Origin: Ascidiaceihabitans sp.
GTDB lineage: Bacteria > Pseudomonadota > Alphaproteobacteria > Rhodobacterales > Rhodobacteraceae
DNA: 64,000 nucleotides
Reading direction: 5' to 3'
Assembly (NCBI GenBank): GCA_028825475.1
Contig: JAPKAB010000006.1
Coordinates: 50,005-114,004, forward strand
Positions 15,831 through 24,915 of this stretch are shown piece after piece. The notes beneath the pieces are model-generated. The model ran no database searches and was not told the DNA's origin. It was given only the letters and a program-made list of their open reading frames with translations. The translations under genes and the position numbers were made by a program. Every line of letters begins with the position of its first letter. The stretch's first letter is position 1.

Positions 15831-16718
15831 GTGGGTATGACCGCCGCCAAGCAGGGCCATCTGGCGATGCTGTTGTTTTCCGTGCTTGTGGCGGGATCTT
15901 TTTCGCTAGGGGCATTGGCCGCTAATGATATTGGGCCGGGTGCTTTGAATGCTGTGCGATTTGCAATTGCCTCAATTGTTATCGGCGCTGCGGTATTGGC
16001 GACCGGTGGGGTGCAGCGTTCTGCGTTGAACGCACCTTGGCGGTATCTGTTGTTGGGTGGAATTTTTGGCACCTATTTTGTGCTGATGTTTGAAGGGCTC
16101 AAAACGGCCCCACCTGTCAGTGCTGCGGCGGTGTTCACGTTGATCCCTATTATGGCGGCTGGATTTGGCTGGCTGCTGATGCGCCAAAAGCTGACAGGGC
16201 GTATGTCGGTGGCCTTGCTAATCGGTGGTTTTGGCGCGCTTTGGGTGATCTTTCGGGCTGATGTTAGCGCACTGCTAGAGTTCAAGATCGGGCGGGGCGA
16301 GGCGATCTATTTCGTCGGTTGCGTATTTCACGCGCTTTACACACCCTTGGTGCGCAAGCTGAACCGTGGAGAGCCCGCGTTGGTCTTTACCTTGGGCGTT
16401 TTGCTGGCGGGATGTTTATTGATCACAATTTACAGTTGGAATGATTTGATTGCGACAGATTGGGCGGCGTTGCCATCAATCGTTTGGATAACAATTTTCT
16501 ATGTCGCAATCTGTGCGAGTTCAGCGACTTTTGTATTGATGCAATTTGCGACGATGCGTCTGCCTGCGGCAAAAGTTATGGCCTATACTTATCTAACACC
16601 CAGCTGGGTTATCCTTTGGCAGATCGCGCTGGGCCAAGGTGTGCCGGTGGTCTGGATATTGGGCGGCATTGGTTTGACGATCGTAGCATTGGCTATGCTT
16701 TTGCGTGATGAGGGTTAA
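15831..16718 (+). CDS. EamA/DMT-superfamily transporter
   Basis: A 295-residue inner-membrane protein with ten predicted hydrophobic segments in two EamA repeats, the usual drug/metabolite transporter layout. Motifs include PGALNAVRFAIAS in the first repeat, TAPPVSAAAVFTLIPI, and YTYLTPSWVILWQ in the second. Start is GTG at 15831 or ATG at 15837; one base separates it from the LysR stop. Substrate cannot be inferred, though linkage to LysR and azoR suggests efflux of a small metabolite or toxicant. Confidence 0.88.
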   Translation: MGMTAAKQGHLAMLLFSVLVAGSFSLGALAANDIGPGALNAVRFAIASIVIGAAVLATGGVQRSALNAPWRYLLLGGIFGTYFVLMFEGLKTAPPVSAAAVFTLIPIMAAGFGWLLMRQKLTGRMSVALLIGGFGALWVIFRADVSALLEFKIGRGEAIYFVGCVFHALYTPLVRKLNRGEPALVFTLGVLLAGCLLITIYSWNDLIATDWAALPSIVWITIFYVAICASSATFVLMQFATMRLPAAKVMAYTYLTPSWVILWQIALGQGVPVVWILGGIGLTIVALAMLLRDEG

Positions 16719-16730
16719 AGGCTAACAACC

Positions 16731-17063
16731 CTATTCAGGTGCTGAATCAAGCTCAGTTTCCAAGAACCGTTCGAATGCATCCAGATTTATGGGTTCGAAT
16801 TGCCCAAATCCCTGCATCCAGACACTGGCACCCTTCATCGCGTCGGGTTCCAGTTTGCACCATTTCACCCGCCCGCGTTTTTCCTGAGCAATCAAGCCAG
16901 CGCGGGTCAGGATCATCAGGTGTTTTGAGATTGCTGCCAATGACATTTCGAATGGTTCGGCAACGTCGGTCACCGCCATATCGTCTTCTAGCAGCATGCT
17001 TAAGATCGCCCGACGGGTCGGATCAGCGAGAGCAGGAAAGATGGTGTCTAAAGAATTGGCCAT
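16731..17063 (-). CDS. ArsR-family winged-helix repressor
   Basis: A 110-residue ArsR/SmtB-fold regulator: IFPALADPTRRAILSMLLED, then the recognition region MSLAAISKHLMILTRAGLIA and the wing EKRGRVKWCKLEPDAM. It lacks the metal-binding ELCVCDL-type motif of ArsR, so it belongs to the metal-independent group that often sits beside START-domain (AHSA1) genes, but none is adjacent. An exact palindrome 32 bases before its start is a likely autoregulatory operator. It converges on the transporter gene. Confidence 0.88.
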   Translation of the reverse strand: MANSLDTIFPALADPTRRAILSMLLEDDMAVTDVAEPFEMSLAAISKHLMILTRAGLIAQEKRGRVKWCKLEPDAMKGASVWMQGFGQFEPINLDAFERFLETELDSAPE

Positions 17064-17094
17064 AGGGATGCTTTGGCAAAGGCAAAAGGGATCG

Positions 17095-17110
17095 TCAACC
17101 AAATGGTTGA
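17095..17110. promoter_or_regulatory. Palindromic operator of the ArsR-type regulator
   Basis: TCAACCA-AA-TGGTTGA is a perfect inverted repeat. The TCAACC/GGTTGA arms resemble the operator type of ArsR regulators in this subgroup. It lies 32-47 bases upstream of the regulator's start, well placed to overlap its promoter. Confidence 0.65.
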
Positions 17111-17294
17111 ATGTCTAAAATTGGCTGGAATTGGTTAACTGCTTCCTACGACATGATTGCAGGCGATCGTAATTACTAATTTTTGTGTATATAATCAGTG
17201 TCTTGATCAGTTTTTGGAAACCCCGATGACCCTGTTGACTCGGACCCGTCCCCCCATTAGCACTCCATCAAGATTTCCAATTGGGGAAAACGCC

Positions 17295-17648
17295 GTGACC
17301 GATCCTGATCAAAAGCTGCAAATGCAGCAACTTGAAGCCAAGATCGCCGCAGCGAAGCAGGCACAAGAGCCGGGACCCAAGAAGGAAGAGCACTATTCTC
17401 AAGCGCAACATGCGTGGCGGATGGTGATAGAGTTGGTGGCCGGTCTTGGGATCGGTTTTGGCATAGGATACGGGTTAGATTACCTGTTTGGGACACTTCC
17501 CATCTTTATGCTGATTTTCACCGTTCTGGGTTTGGTGGCCGGGGTCAAAACGATGATCCGCAGTGCTCATGAGATGCAGGATGATCAATTGGCCGAATTG
17601 GCCGCGAATGACGATGCGGGATTATCCCGCAAAGATGAGGGAGCCTGA
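17295..17648 (+). CDS. atpI: ATP synthase subunit I
   Basis: AtpI is an assembly factor for the c-ring of the F0 motor. The product has a charged N-terminus of about 45 residues ([16 protein letters not shown]) followed by two membrane segments, [20 protein letters not shown] and [20 protein letters not shown], the AtpI/AtpZ hairpin. I chose the GTG at 17295 (117 residues) because GGGGAAAAC precedes it; starts further upstream would add an unsupported tail. It heads the F0 operon and is two bases from atpB. The upstream 231-base gap shared with the ArsR gene must contain the operon promoter. Confidence 0.85.
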   Translation: MTDPDQKLQMQQLEAKIAAAKQAQEPGPKKEEHYSQAQHAWRMVIELVAGLGIGFGIGYGLDYLFGTLPIFMLIFTVLGLVAGVKTMIRSAHEMQDDQLAELAANDDAGLSRKDEGA

Positions 17649-17650
17649 AA

Positions 17651-18406
17651 ATGGCAAGCGAAGCACAAGGCGTAGAGACTGGCGGGCTGGAATTCCACCC
17701 AATGGATCAGTTCAACATTGAATCGCTATTTGGCGGTCCAATTGCTTGGTACACTCCAACAAACGCAGCGTTGTGGATGGGGCTAGCGATTTTGGCAGTG
17801 ATCGGCCTGATGGTTTTGACCACGACTAAGCGTTCAGTTGTTCCTTCACGCGGTCAGTCAGTCGCTGAATTGGCATACGGCTTTGTCTACAAGATGGTAG
17901 AAGACGTATCCGGCAAAGATGGCGTCGTTTACTTCCCATACATCATGACATTGTTCATGTTTATCGTTTGCGCCAACTTTCTTGGCCTTATCCCAATGTC
18001 CTTCACTACTACATCCCACTTTGCCGTAACGGTTGTCTTGGCGATGGCAGTGTTCTTGACAGTGACTGTTTTGGGTTTTGTCAAAAACGGTACGAAATTC
18101 TTGGGTCTATTTTGGGTGTCTTCTGCACCATTGGCCCTACGCCCAATCCTGGCGATCATCGAAGTTATCTCATACTTCGTACGTCCGGTAAGCCACTCTA
18201 TTCGTTTGGCGGGTAACGTCATGGCGGGTCACGCGGTTATCAAAGTGTTCGCAGGTTTCGCAGCAATCGCTGTCGTTAGCCCGATCGCAATCGCAGGCAT
18301 CGTCGCAATGTACGCCCTGGAGATCTTGGTCTCATTCATTCAGGCATATGTTTTCACAATTCTGACGTGCGTTTACTTGAAAGACGCGCTTCACCCGAGC
18401 CACTAA
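17651..18406 (+). CDS. atpB: ATP synthase F0 subunit a
   Basis: Subunit a provides the two proton half-channels. The 251-residue membrane protein contains the family signature with the essential Arg, [15 protein letters not shown], in the fourth helix, and the C-terminal [20 protein letters not shown] helix with the conserved Gln. The N-terminus [13 protein letters not shown] is typical of alphaproteobacteria. It follows atpI by two bases. Confidence 0.97.
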   Translation: MASEAQGVETGGLEFHPMDQFNIESLFGGPIAWYTPTNAALWMGLAILAVIGLMVLTTTKRSVVPSRGQSVAELAYGFVYKMVEDVSGKDGVVYFPYIMTLFMFIVCANFLGLIPMSFTTTSHFAVTVVLAMAVFLTVTVLGFVKNGTKFLGLFWVSSAPLALRPILAIIEVISYFVRPVSHSIRLAGNVMAGHAVIKVFAGFAAIAVVSPIAIAGIVAMYALEILVSFIQAYVFTILTCVYLKDALHPSH

Positions 18407-18425
18407 TCCCGGGGAACAAAGGTTA

Positions 18426-18443
18426 GGCGGGGGAAACCCCGCC
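18426..18443 (+). other. GNRA-type hairpin between atpB and atpE
   Basis: GGCGGGG-GAAA-CCCCGCC is a 7-bp GC stem capped by a GAAA tetraloop, 20 bases after the atpB stop. It probably stabilises or punctuates the polycistronic mRNA so that subunit c can be made in excess. No T-run follows, so it is not a strong terminator. Confidence 0.6.
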
Positions 18444-18515
18444 CTACAGTATCACTCACAACGGCAAACATTCGTTTGTCTATCTATCTAACTTCCAATC
18501 GTAAGGAGATTTCAC

Positions 18516-18740
18516 ATGGAAGGTGAACTAGCACACATCGGCGCAGGTCTAGCAGCAATCGGTTCCGGCGCAGCCGCTATCGGTGTTGGTAACGTTGCAG
18601 GCAACTTTTTGGCAGGCGCATTGCGCAACCCATCTGCAGCAGCATCACAAACAGCGACACTGTTTATCGGTATCGCATTCGCAGAAGCTTTGGGGATCTT
18701 TTCATTCCTCGTAGCTCTGTTGCTGATGTTCGCTGTCTAA
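18516..18740 (+). CDS. atpE: ATP synthase F0 subunit c
   Basis: Subunit c forms the rotating proteolipid ring. The 74-residue hairpin has a Gly/Ala-rich first helix ([20 protein letters not shown]), the polar loop GALRNPSAA with the conserved Arg, and the second helix with the proton-carrying Glu in [26 protein letters not shown] is a strong ribosome site, in line with high expression. Proton rather than sodium coupling is likely, since the Na+-binding Gln/Ser set is not obvious. Confidence 0.97.
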   Translation: MEGELAHIGAGLAAIGSGAAAIGVGNVAGNFLAGALRNPSAAASQTATLFIGIAFAEALGIFSFLVALLLMFAV

Positions 18741-18758
18741 GACAGACTGAACAACAGT

Positions 18759-18825
18759 ATTGCTTACAAACCGTAGGCAATAAGTTCCTTACGGTCGGGC
18801 GGTGCATTTCGATGTCCCGCCCGAT
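18759..18825 (+). other. Two hairpins between atpE and the b' gene
   Basis: TATTGCTTAC pairs with GTAGGCAATA (18759-18783, one wobble), and TCGGGCGG pairs with CCGCCCGA (18796-18825). They fill the 124-base gap after atpE. A partial terminator or 3'-stabilising structure that keeps c-subunit mRNA in excess over b/b' is the likely role. Confidence 0.6.
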
Positions 18826-18864
18826 GTAATGACCGCCCAATTGGGTGATTGAACGGAGACCAAG

Positions 18865-19392
18865 ATGGCAACCGATACACACAGTGCAGCAGAGGCCTCA
18901 GGTCCCGGCATGCCACAACTGGACTTTTCGACATGGGGCAACCAGATCTTCTGGTTGGTTATTACCCTCGTCGTAATCTATCTTATTCTGTCTCGCGTGG
19001 CTTTGCCGCGTATCGCTTCGGTTTTGGCCGAACGTCAGGGGACAATTACAAATGACATCGCCGCAGCAGAAGATTTGAAAGCCAAAGCACAGGAAGCAGA
19101 AGCTGCCTATGACAAAGCTCTTATCGATGCACGCGCCGAGGCAGGCCGCATCGTGGCAGAGACCAAAGCCGGCATCCAAGCCGACTTGGACAAAGCTATT
19201 GCGACTGCAGACACCAAGATTGCTGCGAAAGCTGCTGAAGGTGAGAAGGTCATTGCTGAAATTCGTGCTGGTGCCTTGGACAACGTAAAAGTTGTTGCCA
19301 AAGACACAGCAAAAGAAATCGTTGCAGCCATGGGTGGCAAGGCCGATGCGAAAAGCATCACCGCCGCCGTGACCGCGCGGATGAAAGGGTAA
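18865..19392 (+). CDS. atpF': ATP synthase F0 subunit b'
   Basis: The 175-residue peripheral-stalk subunit has an N-terminal membrane segment ([20 protein letters not shown]) followed by a long Ala/Glu/Lys coiled coil. It has no signal peptide and carries the [15 protein letters not shown] opening that marks b' subunits in bacteria with two different b-type genes. It is followed by the b gene after five bases; b and b' should form a heterodimeric stator. Confidence 0.93.
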   Translation: MATDTHSAAEASGPGMPQLDFSTWGNQIFWLVITLVVIYLILSRVALPRIASVLAERQGTITNDIAAAEDLKAKAQEAEAAYDKALIDARAEAGRIVAETKAGIQADLDKAIATADTKIAAKAAEGEKVIAEIRAGALDNVKVVAKDTAKEIVAAMGGKADAKSITAAVTARMKG

Positions 19393-19397
19393 TCGAG

Positions 19398-19967
19398 ATG
19401 CGTTTTACACAAATCACCCTGACAGGCGCTGTTGCGACGTTGGCCGCAAGTCCAGCTTTCGCAGCGTCTGGCCCGTTCTTTTCCCTTGGCAACACAGACT
19501 TTGTTGTGTTGCTTGGCTTCATCGCCTTCATTGGGGTTTTGTTCTACTTCAAAGTACCTTCCATGTTGGGTGGTATGTTGGATCAACGCGCAGTTGGTAT
19601 TCAGTCCGAATTGGACGAAGCCCGCACGTTGCGTGAAGAAGCGCAAACTTTGTTGGCAAGTTACGAGCGCAAGCAAAAAGAAGTTCAGGCCCAAGCAGAC
19701 CGCATTGTTGCAGCAGCTAAAGATGAAGCTAACGCAGCGGCAGAACAGGCCCGCGCTGATCTGGCACAATCTATCGAACGCCGCTTGGCTGCCGCTGAGG
19801 ATCAAATTGCCTCTGCTGAAGCTTCTGCTGTAAAAGAAGTACGTGACCAATCAGTTACCATTGCTATCGCAGTGGCACGTGACGTGATTGCGAAACAAAT
19901 GACAGCTGCAAACGGCAGCTCGTTGATTGATGACGCAATCGCTCAAGTGGATGCAAAACTGCACTAA
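19398..19967 (+). CDS. atpF: ATP synthase F0 subunit b
   Basis: The 189-residue stator subunit begins with a hydrophobic leader (MRFTQITLTGAVATLAASPA), then a membrane helix (FVVLLGFIAFIGVLFYFKVP) and the amphipathic coiled coil with DQRAVGIQSELDEARTLREE. The N-terminal hydrophobic stretch ending in AFAAS resembles a cleavable signal peptide, which is common in Rhodobacteraceae b subunits. It is the last gene of the F0 operon; the F1 genes are elsewhere, as usual in alphaproteobacteria. Confidence 0.95.
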   Translation: MRFTQITLTGAVATLAASPAFAASGPFFSLGNTDFVVLLGFIAFIGVLFYFKVPSMLGGMLDQRAVGIQSELDEARTLREEAQTLLASYERKQKEVQAQADRIVAAAKDEANAAAEQARADLAQSIERRLAAAEDQIASAEASAVKEVRDQSVTIAIAVARDVIAKQMTAANGSSLIDDAIAQVDAKLH

Positions 19968-19991
19968 CTAAGTCGCAGTTACTTATTATTC

Positions 19992-20030
19992 AAAAGGCCC
20001 TGGCAGAGACGTTGGGGCCTTTTGCTATTG
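19992..20030 (+). terminator. Terminator of the F0 ATP synthase operon
   Basis: AAAAGGCCC (19992-20000) pairs with GGGCCTTTT (20015-20023) around a 14-base loop, starting 24 bases after the atpF stop; the stem runs into a TTTT tract followed by GCTATTG. The convergent GntR gene ends nearby, so it may serve both strands. Confidence 0.75.
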
Positions 20031-20035
20031 TGGGA

Positions 20036-20806
20036 TCAGGAATTTGTAGTTGCGTGATCTAGCCGTTGTTGGGCGACAATCTCGTTACGCTGTGCCTTCT
20101 GCTGGTCGTGCAGGCTGGCCTCGATGTAGTCCATATGGGCGTGCACCGCTTCCTTGGCCGCGACCCCATCACGGGCCTGTAGCGCGTCGTTTATTGCACG
20201 GTGCTGGTCCAGCATCGTGTTGCGCGTGGTGCGTTGGTTGAACATCACCTGACGGTTATAGAACACGCCTTCGCGCAGCAGCTCGTACATCGAACGCATC
20301 ATGTGCAGCATCACCACGTTATGGCTGGCTTCGATGATCGCCATGTGGAATTGCGCATCAAGCTGGGCTTCGTCTTCGGCTGTTCGTTTGGGATCTGCGG
20401 TTTCCATTTTGGAAAATACGGTCTGAACAACTTTCAGGTCGGTATCAGACCCCAGGCGCGCCGCACGTTCCGCGGCCATCCCTTCCATGTCACGGCGAAA
20501 GGACAGGTAATCAAACACTGCCTCGTCATGGCGCGCGAAAAGTTGCGTCAGGGCAGGGGCAAAGGCAGAGCCAAGAACATCAGCGACAAACACACCAGCC
20601 CCAGCCCGCGCAATTAACAATCCGCTGTCTTGGAGAGTTCCAATCGCATCGCGCAGTGAGGGGCGTGACACGCCAAGTCGTTCAGCCAATTCACGTTCTG
20701 AGGGCAAACGTTCACCGGGCCTAAGGATCCCACGCAAGATCAATTCCTCGACCTGACGCACCACGGCACCGGATAGTTTTTCAGATTGTACGGTCGTGAA
20801 TGGCAT
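20036..20806 (-). CDS. FadR/GntR-family regulator with FCD domain
   Basis: A 256-residue regulator: N-terminal GntR winged helix (LSGAVVRQVEELILRGILRP, then GERLPSERELAERLGVSRPS) and a C-terminal helical FCD domain with the metal/ligand His pattern (EAQLDAQFHMAIIEASHNVV; HRAINDALQARDGVAAKEAV; HMDYIEASL). Proteins of this type include PdhR, LldR and GlcC, which sense small organic acids. The ATG at 20806 gives the usual N-terminus. No catabolic operon is adjacent, so its regulon cannot be inferred. Confidence 0.88.
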   Translation of the reverse strand: MPFTTVQSEKLSGAVVRQVEELILRGILRPGERLPSERELAERLGVSRPSLRDAIGTLQDSGLLIARAGAGVFVADVLGSAFAPALTQLFARHDEAVFDYLSFRRDMEGMAAERAARLGSDTDLKVVQTVFSKMETADPKRTAEDEAQLDAQFHMAIIEASHNVVMLHMMRSMYELLREGVFYNRQVMFNQRTTRNTMLDQHRAINDALQARDGVAAKEAVHAHMDYIEASLHDQQKAQRNEIVAQQRLDHATTNS

Positions 20807-20912
20807 GGGCACTTTCCTCAATTGGTAATTTTATATGACCAAAGTGGGTGAGGGGCAATTTCTTTGTTACGGATTAAGGGTTCGTTAAACATGGAAGGGG
20901 CAAAATCGGTGG

Positions 20913-21221
20913 ATGCGCTATGTTGCTTTAATGATCTTTTGCACCGCTTTGGCGGCTTGCAATACGCCGTCGATCGGGTTTCGTGGCATTGATCCGGTTA
21001 AGGTGACGCTTGAGGGATCAACCTTTGATGTGCGGGTGAATGGCACAGTGGCAGAGGCGATCCGCACCAATATGCAATATGCGCCACGTTTGGGCCCAAT
21101 CGGGGGCCGTGCATCTGTTGCGATTGAACAAGTCAGCGGGTGCAAAGTGAAGCGGTTCGGGGGCGATCAGGCTGTTATTGTCGCAGAGTTGGATTGCAAA
21201 AGCGGGCAGCTCAGCAATTAG
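20913..21221 (+). CDS. Small lipoprotein of unknown function
   Basis: A 102-residue protein with a lipoprotein signal, MRYVALMIFCTALAACNTPS, whose lipobox LAAC predicts lipidation at Cys16. The mature part is a compact all-beta-looking domain with VTLEGSTFDVRVNGTVAEAI and two further cysteines (SGCKVKRFGGDQAVIVAELD), which could form a disulfide. I do not recognise a named family. It lies 108 bases upstream of smc and is probably independent of it. Confidence 0.75.
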   Translation: MRYVALMIFCTALAACNTPSIGFRGIDPVKVTLEGSTFDVRVNGTVAEAIRTNMQYAPRLGPIGGRASVAIEQVSGCKVKRFGGDQAVIVAELDCKSGQLSN

Positions 21222-21329
21222 TTGTGGATAACTACCACACAATAGGCGTTTCAAAGGCGTAGTAATTGACACAACCCCATCTTCACCTTCAGGTTATCAC
21301 TCCATGCAGAATCATAATAAGGGCAACAA

Positions 21330-24300
21330 TTGCGCTTTTCCAAACTGAAGCTGACGGGCTTTAAGAGCTTTGTAGACCCTACTGATTTGATCATCTCGGA
21401 TGGTTTGACCGGTGTTGTGGGTCCGAACGGCTGTGGGAAATCCAATCTGCTCGAAGCGCTGCGCTGGGTCATGGGTGAAAATCGGCCTAAAGCCATGCGC
21501 GGTGGCGGTATGGATGACGTGATCTTTGCTGGTGCTGCAACGCGCCCCGCGCGCAATTTTGCCGAAGTTACTTTGCAAATAGATAACTCAGAACGCTTGG
21601 CCCCCGCGGGGTTCAATGACTCTGACACGATGGACATTGTGCGCCGTATTACGCGTGATGTTGGCAGTGCCTATAAAGCTGGCGGCAAAGACGTGCGTGC
21701 GCGTGATGTCCAGATGTTGTTTGCGGATGCATCGACCGGATCGCATTCCCCTGCATTGGTTCGTCAGGGGCAAATTGCCGAACTGATCAACGCCAAACCA
21801 AAGAACCGTCGCCGTATTTTGGAAGAAGCCGCGGGCATTTCCGGCCTTTATCAGCGCCGTCATGAGGCCGAATTAAAGCTTAAAGGTGCAGAGACCAATC
21901 TGGCCCGTGTGGACGATGTCATTGAACAACTTGCGAACCAGTTGGGGCAGTTGGCGCGCCAAGCCCGCCAAGCGGCGCGTTACCGCGAGATTGGTGAGGA
22001 ATTGCGCCGCACGGAAGGCATGTTGTTGTACCGTCGTTGGCGTGAAGCAGATGATGCGCGTGCGACTGCAGATGAAACGCTGCGCGGACGTGTGACCGAA
22101 GCCGCCCAAGCGCAAGCATTGGTTCAAACTGCGATCAAAGCACGCACTGCTGCCGAAACAGCATTGCCGCCAATGCGCGAGGAAGAGGCGATCGCTGCCG
22201 CGATCATGCAGCGACTTACCGTTCAGCGCGATACATTGGATGATCAAGAGGCCCAAGCGGTGCAGGTCATCCAAACCCTGACCAACCGCATTGCACAGTT
22301 GGGTCGCGATATTGAACGCGAGGGTGGTTTGAACCGCGATGCGGGTGAAACGATTGAGCGCCTTGAGTGGGAAGCGCGTGAACTTACCAAAGCCGGTGAG
22401 GGGCACGAGACCCGTCTGGAAGAAGCCGCTGAAGGTGCGCGTGAAGCTGCGCAAATGTTGCAGGCTTGCGAAGCTGAATTGGGCCAAAAAACCGAAGACG
22501 TTGCCCGTTTGGCTGCGCGCCACGGGTCTGCGCAACGCCTGTTAGATGACAACCGCAAGACCGAAGAAAAGTCCGAATCAGAGGCGGCCAAAGCTCGTGA
22601 AGCCGTTGCGCAAAGTCACGCAGCTTTGAAAAAAGCGGGTGATGATTTTGAAGCTGCACAGTTGTCATCGGTGAGCGCAGAAGAAACTGCGCAACGTGCT
22701 GACAACGCGTTGAACGCTGCCGAGCAAGCGCGCGCCGAAACGCAATCGCGTGAATCTGATGCGCGTGCTGAACGCTCTGAGGCCGAAGGCGAAATGAATG
22801 CCCTTCGCGCAGAAACTGGCGCACTGGCAAAACTGGTTGAACGCGATACCGCAGAGGGTGGCCAAATTTTGGATCGCCTTCAGGTGCAACAGGGGTTTGA
22901 GAAGGCCCTTGGTGCTGCATTGGCGGGTGATTTGCGTGCGCCAGAGGTTGAGTTGGATGGGCCATCGGGTTGGGCAGTGATGCCGCCCTATGAAGAAGAG
23001 CAACCTTTGCCTGATGGTATCACGCCGCTGACCCACCACGTGTCTGTACCTGACGTTTTGGTGCGGCGCATGAGCCAGATTGGTTTGGTCGACAGCGATG
23101 ATGCGCAACGTTTGCAGCCATTGCTGAAACCGGGTCAGCGGTTGGTTTCACCCGAAGGCGATTTGTGGCGTTGGGATGGATTTCGTGCGTGGGCAGAAGA
23201 TGCGCCAAGTGCGGCGGCATTACGTCTGCAACAGCTGAACCGTCTTGAGGAATTGAAGCAATCGCTTGAACAAGCGTCTAACCGTGCGGACGGTGCGCGG
23301 GGCGCGCATGAGACGCTGACGGCCCGATTGGCTGAGTTGAGCGAAGCTGATCGCGCCGCCCGTGAAGCGCGTCGTGAAGCAGATCGCATGGTTGCAGATG
23401 CTGGCCGCGCATTGAGCCGATCAGAAGCGGATCGTAATTTGGCAGAGGGCCGTTTGGAGTCCCTTGGGTTGGCCGTGAGACGCCACGAAGAAGAAGCGAT
23501 GGGTGCGCGAACGCGGGTGCGCGAAGCAGAACGTGCTTTGGCGGATTTGGGTGATCTAGACGTGGAACGCGCCGCTGTTGAAGAGCAGCGCGTGACTGTT
23601 GAAGCTGCGCGTATAACAATGATTTCGCTGCGTTCACGCCACGACGAAGTGCGCCGTGAAGGCGATGCCCGATTGAAGCGTAGCCAAGAAGTGACCAAGG
23701 AAATTAGTGGTTGGCGTCACCGTTTGGAAACTGCGGAAAAACGCAGTGCCGAGTTGGTCGAACGTAAAGAAACCTCTGAAGTGGAATTGAAAGTAGCGAG
23801 TGCTGCTCCTGCTGAATTGGCTGCCAAACGTGATGAACTAAGCCTTGCGATATCAGAAGCCGAGGTGCGCAAGGTGGCCGCCACAGATGCCCTGTCGGTG
23901 GGTGAGGGTGCTTTGCGTGAAGCGGCCATGAATGAACGTGATTGCGAGCGTTTGGCATCAGAAGCACGCGAGGCCCGTGCCCGTGCAGAGGCTCGTTCTG
24001 AAGCTGCGCGTGAAACGGTGACTGCGGCGGCTGAACGTATTGCTGAGGAGCAGCAGAAAACGCCGAACCAATTGCTGACAGCGTTGGAAGTGAACCCTGA
24101 TGAAATGCCAGCCTCTGAAGCATTAGAAGCAAGTGTGAATGCGTTGAAACGCCAACGCGATGCATTGGGGGCCGTGAATTTGCGCGCCGAAGAAGATGCG
24201 CTTGAGGTGCAAGTCGAGCATGACAACTTGGTCGGTGAGAAGGCGGACCTTGAGGAAGCGATCAAGACACTTCGCAGTGGTATTGCCAGTTTGAACCGCG

Positions 24301-24785
24301 AGGGGCGCGAGCGCCTTTTGACCGCGTTTGAGCAGGTGGATACCAACTTTGCGCAGCTGTTTACGCATCTGTTTGGTGGCGGTGAGGCGAACCTTGTGAT
24401 GGTCGAAAGTGACGACCCGTTAGAGGCCGGACTTGAGATCATGTGCCAACCGCCCGGTAAGAAACTGAGCACGCTTAGTTTGTTGTCCGGCGGCGAACAA
24501 ACGTTGACCGCGATGGCGCTGATCTTTGCCGTCTTCCTGGCGAACCCTGCACCGATTTGTGTGTTGGACGAGGTCGACGCGCCTTTGGATGATGCCAACG
24601 TGACCCGTTTCTGCGACCTGTTGGATGAGATGTGCCGTCAGACGGATACGCGGTTCCTGATCATCACACACCACGCGGTGACCATGGCCCGTATGGACCG
24701 CTTGTTTGGTGTCACAATGGCGGAACAAGGTGTGAGCCAATTGGTGTCTGTTGATTTGAAAAAGGCATCGGCGATGGTGGGCTAA
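21330..24785 (+). CDS. smc: Chromosome segregation ATPase SMC
   Basis: SMC with ScpAB extrudes DNA loops and aligns chromosome arms. The 1151-residue protein has an N-terminal Walker A GPNGCGKSN at 31-39, Q-loop region ALVRQGQIAELINAKP, two long coiled coils, a hinge around 500-620, and a C-terminal head with the signature LSLLSGGEQTLTAMAL and Walker B PICVLDEVDAPLDDANV. The start is TTG (MRFSKLKLTGFKSF), preceded by AAGGGCAACAA; the sequence begins exactly as family members do, so TTG initiation is well supported. The very Arg/Ala/Glu-rich coiled coils throw long spurious frames on the opposite strand. Confidence 0.97.
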   Translation: MRFSKLKLTGFKSFVDPTDLIISDGLTGVVGPNGCGKSNLLEALRWVMGENRPKAMRGGGMDDVIFAGAATRPARNFAEVTLQIDNSERLAPAGFNDSDTMDIVRRITRDVGSAYKAGGKDVRARDVQMLFADASTGSHSPALVRQGQIAELINAKPKNRRRILEEAAGISGLYQRRHEAELKLKGAETNLARVDDVIEQLANQLGQLARQARQAARYREIGEELRRTEGMLLYRRWREADDARATADETLRGRVTEAAQAQALVQTAIKARTAAETALPPMREEEAIAAAIMQRLTVQRDTLDDQEAQAVQVIQTLTNRIAQLGRDIEREGGLNRDAGETIERLEWEARELTKAGEGHETRLEEAAEGAREAAQMLQACEAELGQKTEDVARLAARHGSAQRLLDDNRKTEEKSESEAAKAREAVAQSHAALKKAGDDFEAAQLSSVSAEETAQRADNALNAAEQARAETQSRESDARAERSEAEGEMNALRAETGALAKLVERDTAEGGQILDRLQVQQGFEKALGAALAGDLRAPEVELDGPSGWAVMPPYEEEQPLPDGITPLTHHVSVPDVLVRRMSQIGLVDSDDAQRLQPLLKPGQRLVSPEGDLWRWDGFRAWAEDAPSAAALRLQQLNRLEELKQSLEQASNRADGARGAHETLTARLAELSEADRAAREARREADRMVADAGRALSRSEADRNLAEGRLESLGLAVRRHEEEAMGARTRVREAERALADLGDLDVERAAVEEQRVTVEAARITMISLRSRHDEVRREGDARLKRSQEVTKEISGWRHRLETAEKRSAELVERKETSEVELKVASAAPAELAAKRDELSLAISEAEVRKVAATDALSVGEGALREAAMNERDCERLASEAREARARAEARSEAARETVTAAAERIAEEQQKTPNQLLTALEVNPDEMPASEALEASVNALKRQRDALGAVNLRAEEDALEVQVEHDNLVGEKADLEEAIKTLRSGIASLNREGRERLLTAFEQVDTNFAQLFTHLFGGGEANLVMVESDDPLEAGLEIMCQPPGKKLSTLSLLSGGEQTLTAMALIFAVFLANPAPICVLDEVDAPLDDANVTRFCDLLDEMCRQTDTRFLIITHHAVTMARMDRLFGVTMAEQGVSQLVSVDLKKASAMVG

Positions 24786-24818
24786 GACCCCAGTTTCGCG
24801 TCATTGCTATTTTAGAAG

Positions 24819-24862
24819 ATAAGCCCCGCAGAGTATGTGCTCTGCGGGGCTTATTTGATTTA
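24819..24862 (+). terminator. Strong intrinsic terminator after smc
   Basis: ATAAGCCCCGCAGAG (24819-24833) pairs perfectly over 15 bp with CTCTGCGGGGCTTAT (24840-24854) around a TATGTG loop and is followed by TTGATTTA. It lies 34 bases past the smc stop, between convergent genes, and may also end the transglycosylase transcript. Confidence 0.85.
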
Positions 24863-24881
24863 GCGGGGCTTATTTGATTTA
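24844..24881 (+). repeat. 19-bp tandem duplication of the terminator 3' half
   Basis: GCGGGGCTTATTTGATTTA occurs twice head to tail (24844-24862 and 24863-24881). The second copy repeats part of the 3' stem arm and the T-rich tail, so the 5' arm could pair with either copy. It looks like a slippage duplication. Confidence 0.9.
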
Positions 24882-24915
24882 GAATCAGATCATAGATCTA
24901 ACCCGTGAAATCGAT

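Noticed and set aside
21588..24740. Long open frames on the strand opposite smc (up to 293 codons)
   Set aside because: They mirror the Arg/Ala/Glu-rich coiled coils of SMC, are Ser/Arg- or Leu/His-rich without any motif, and overlap a certain gene entirely.
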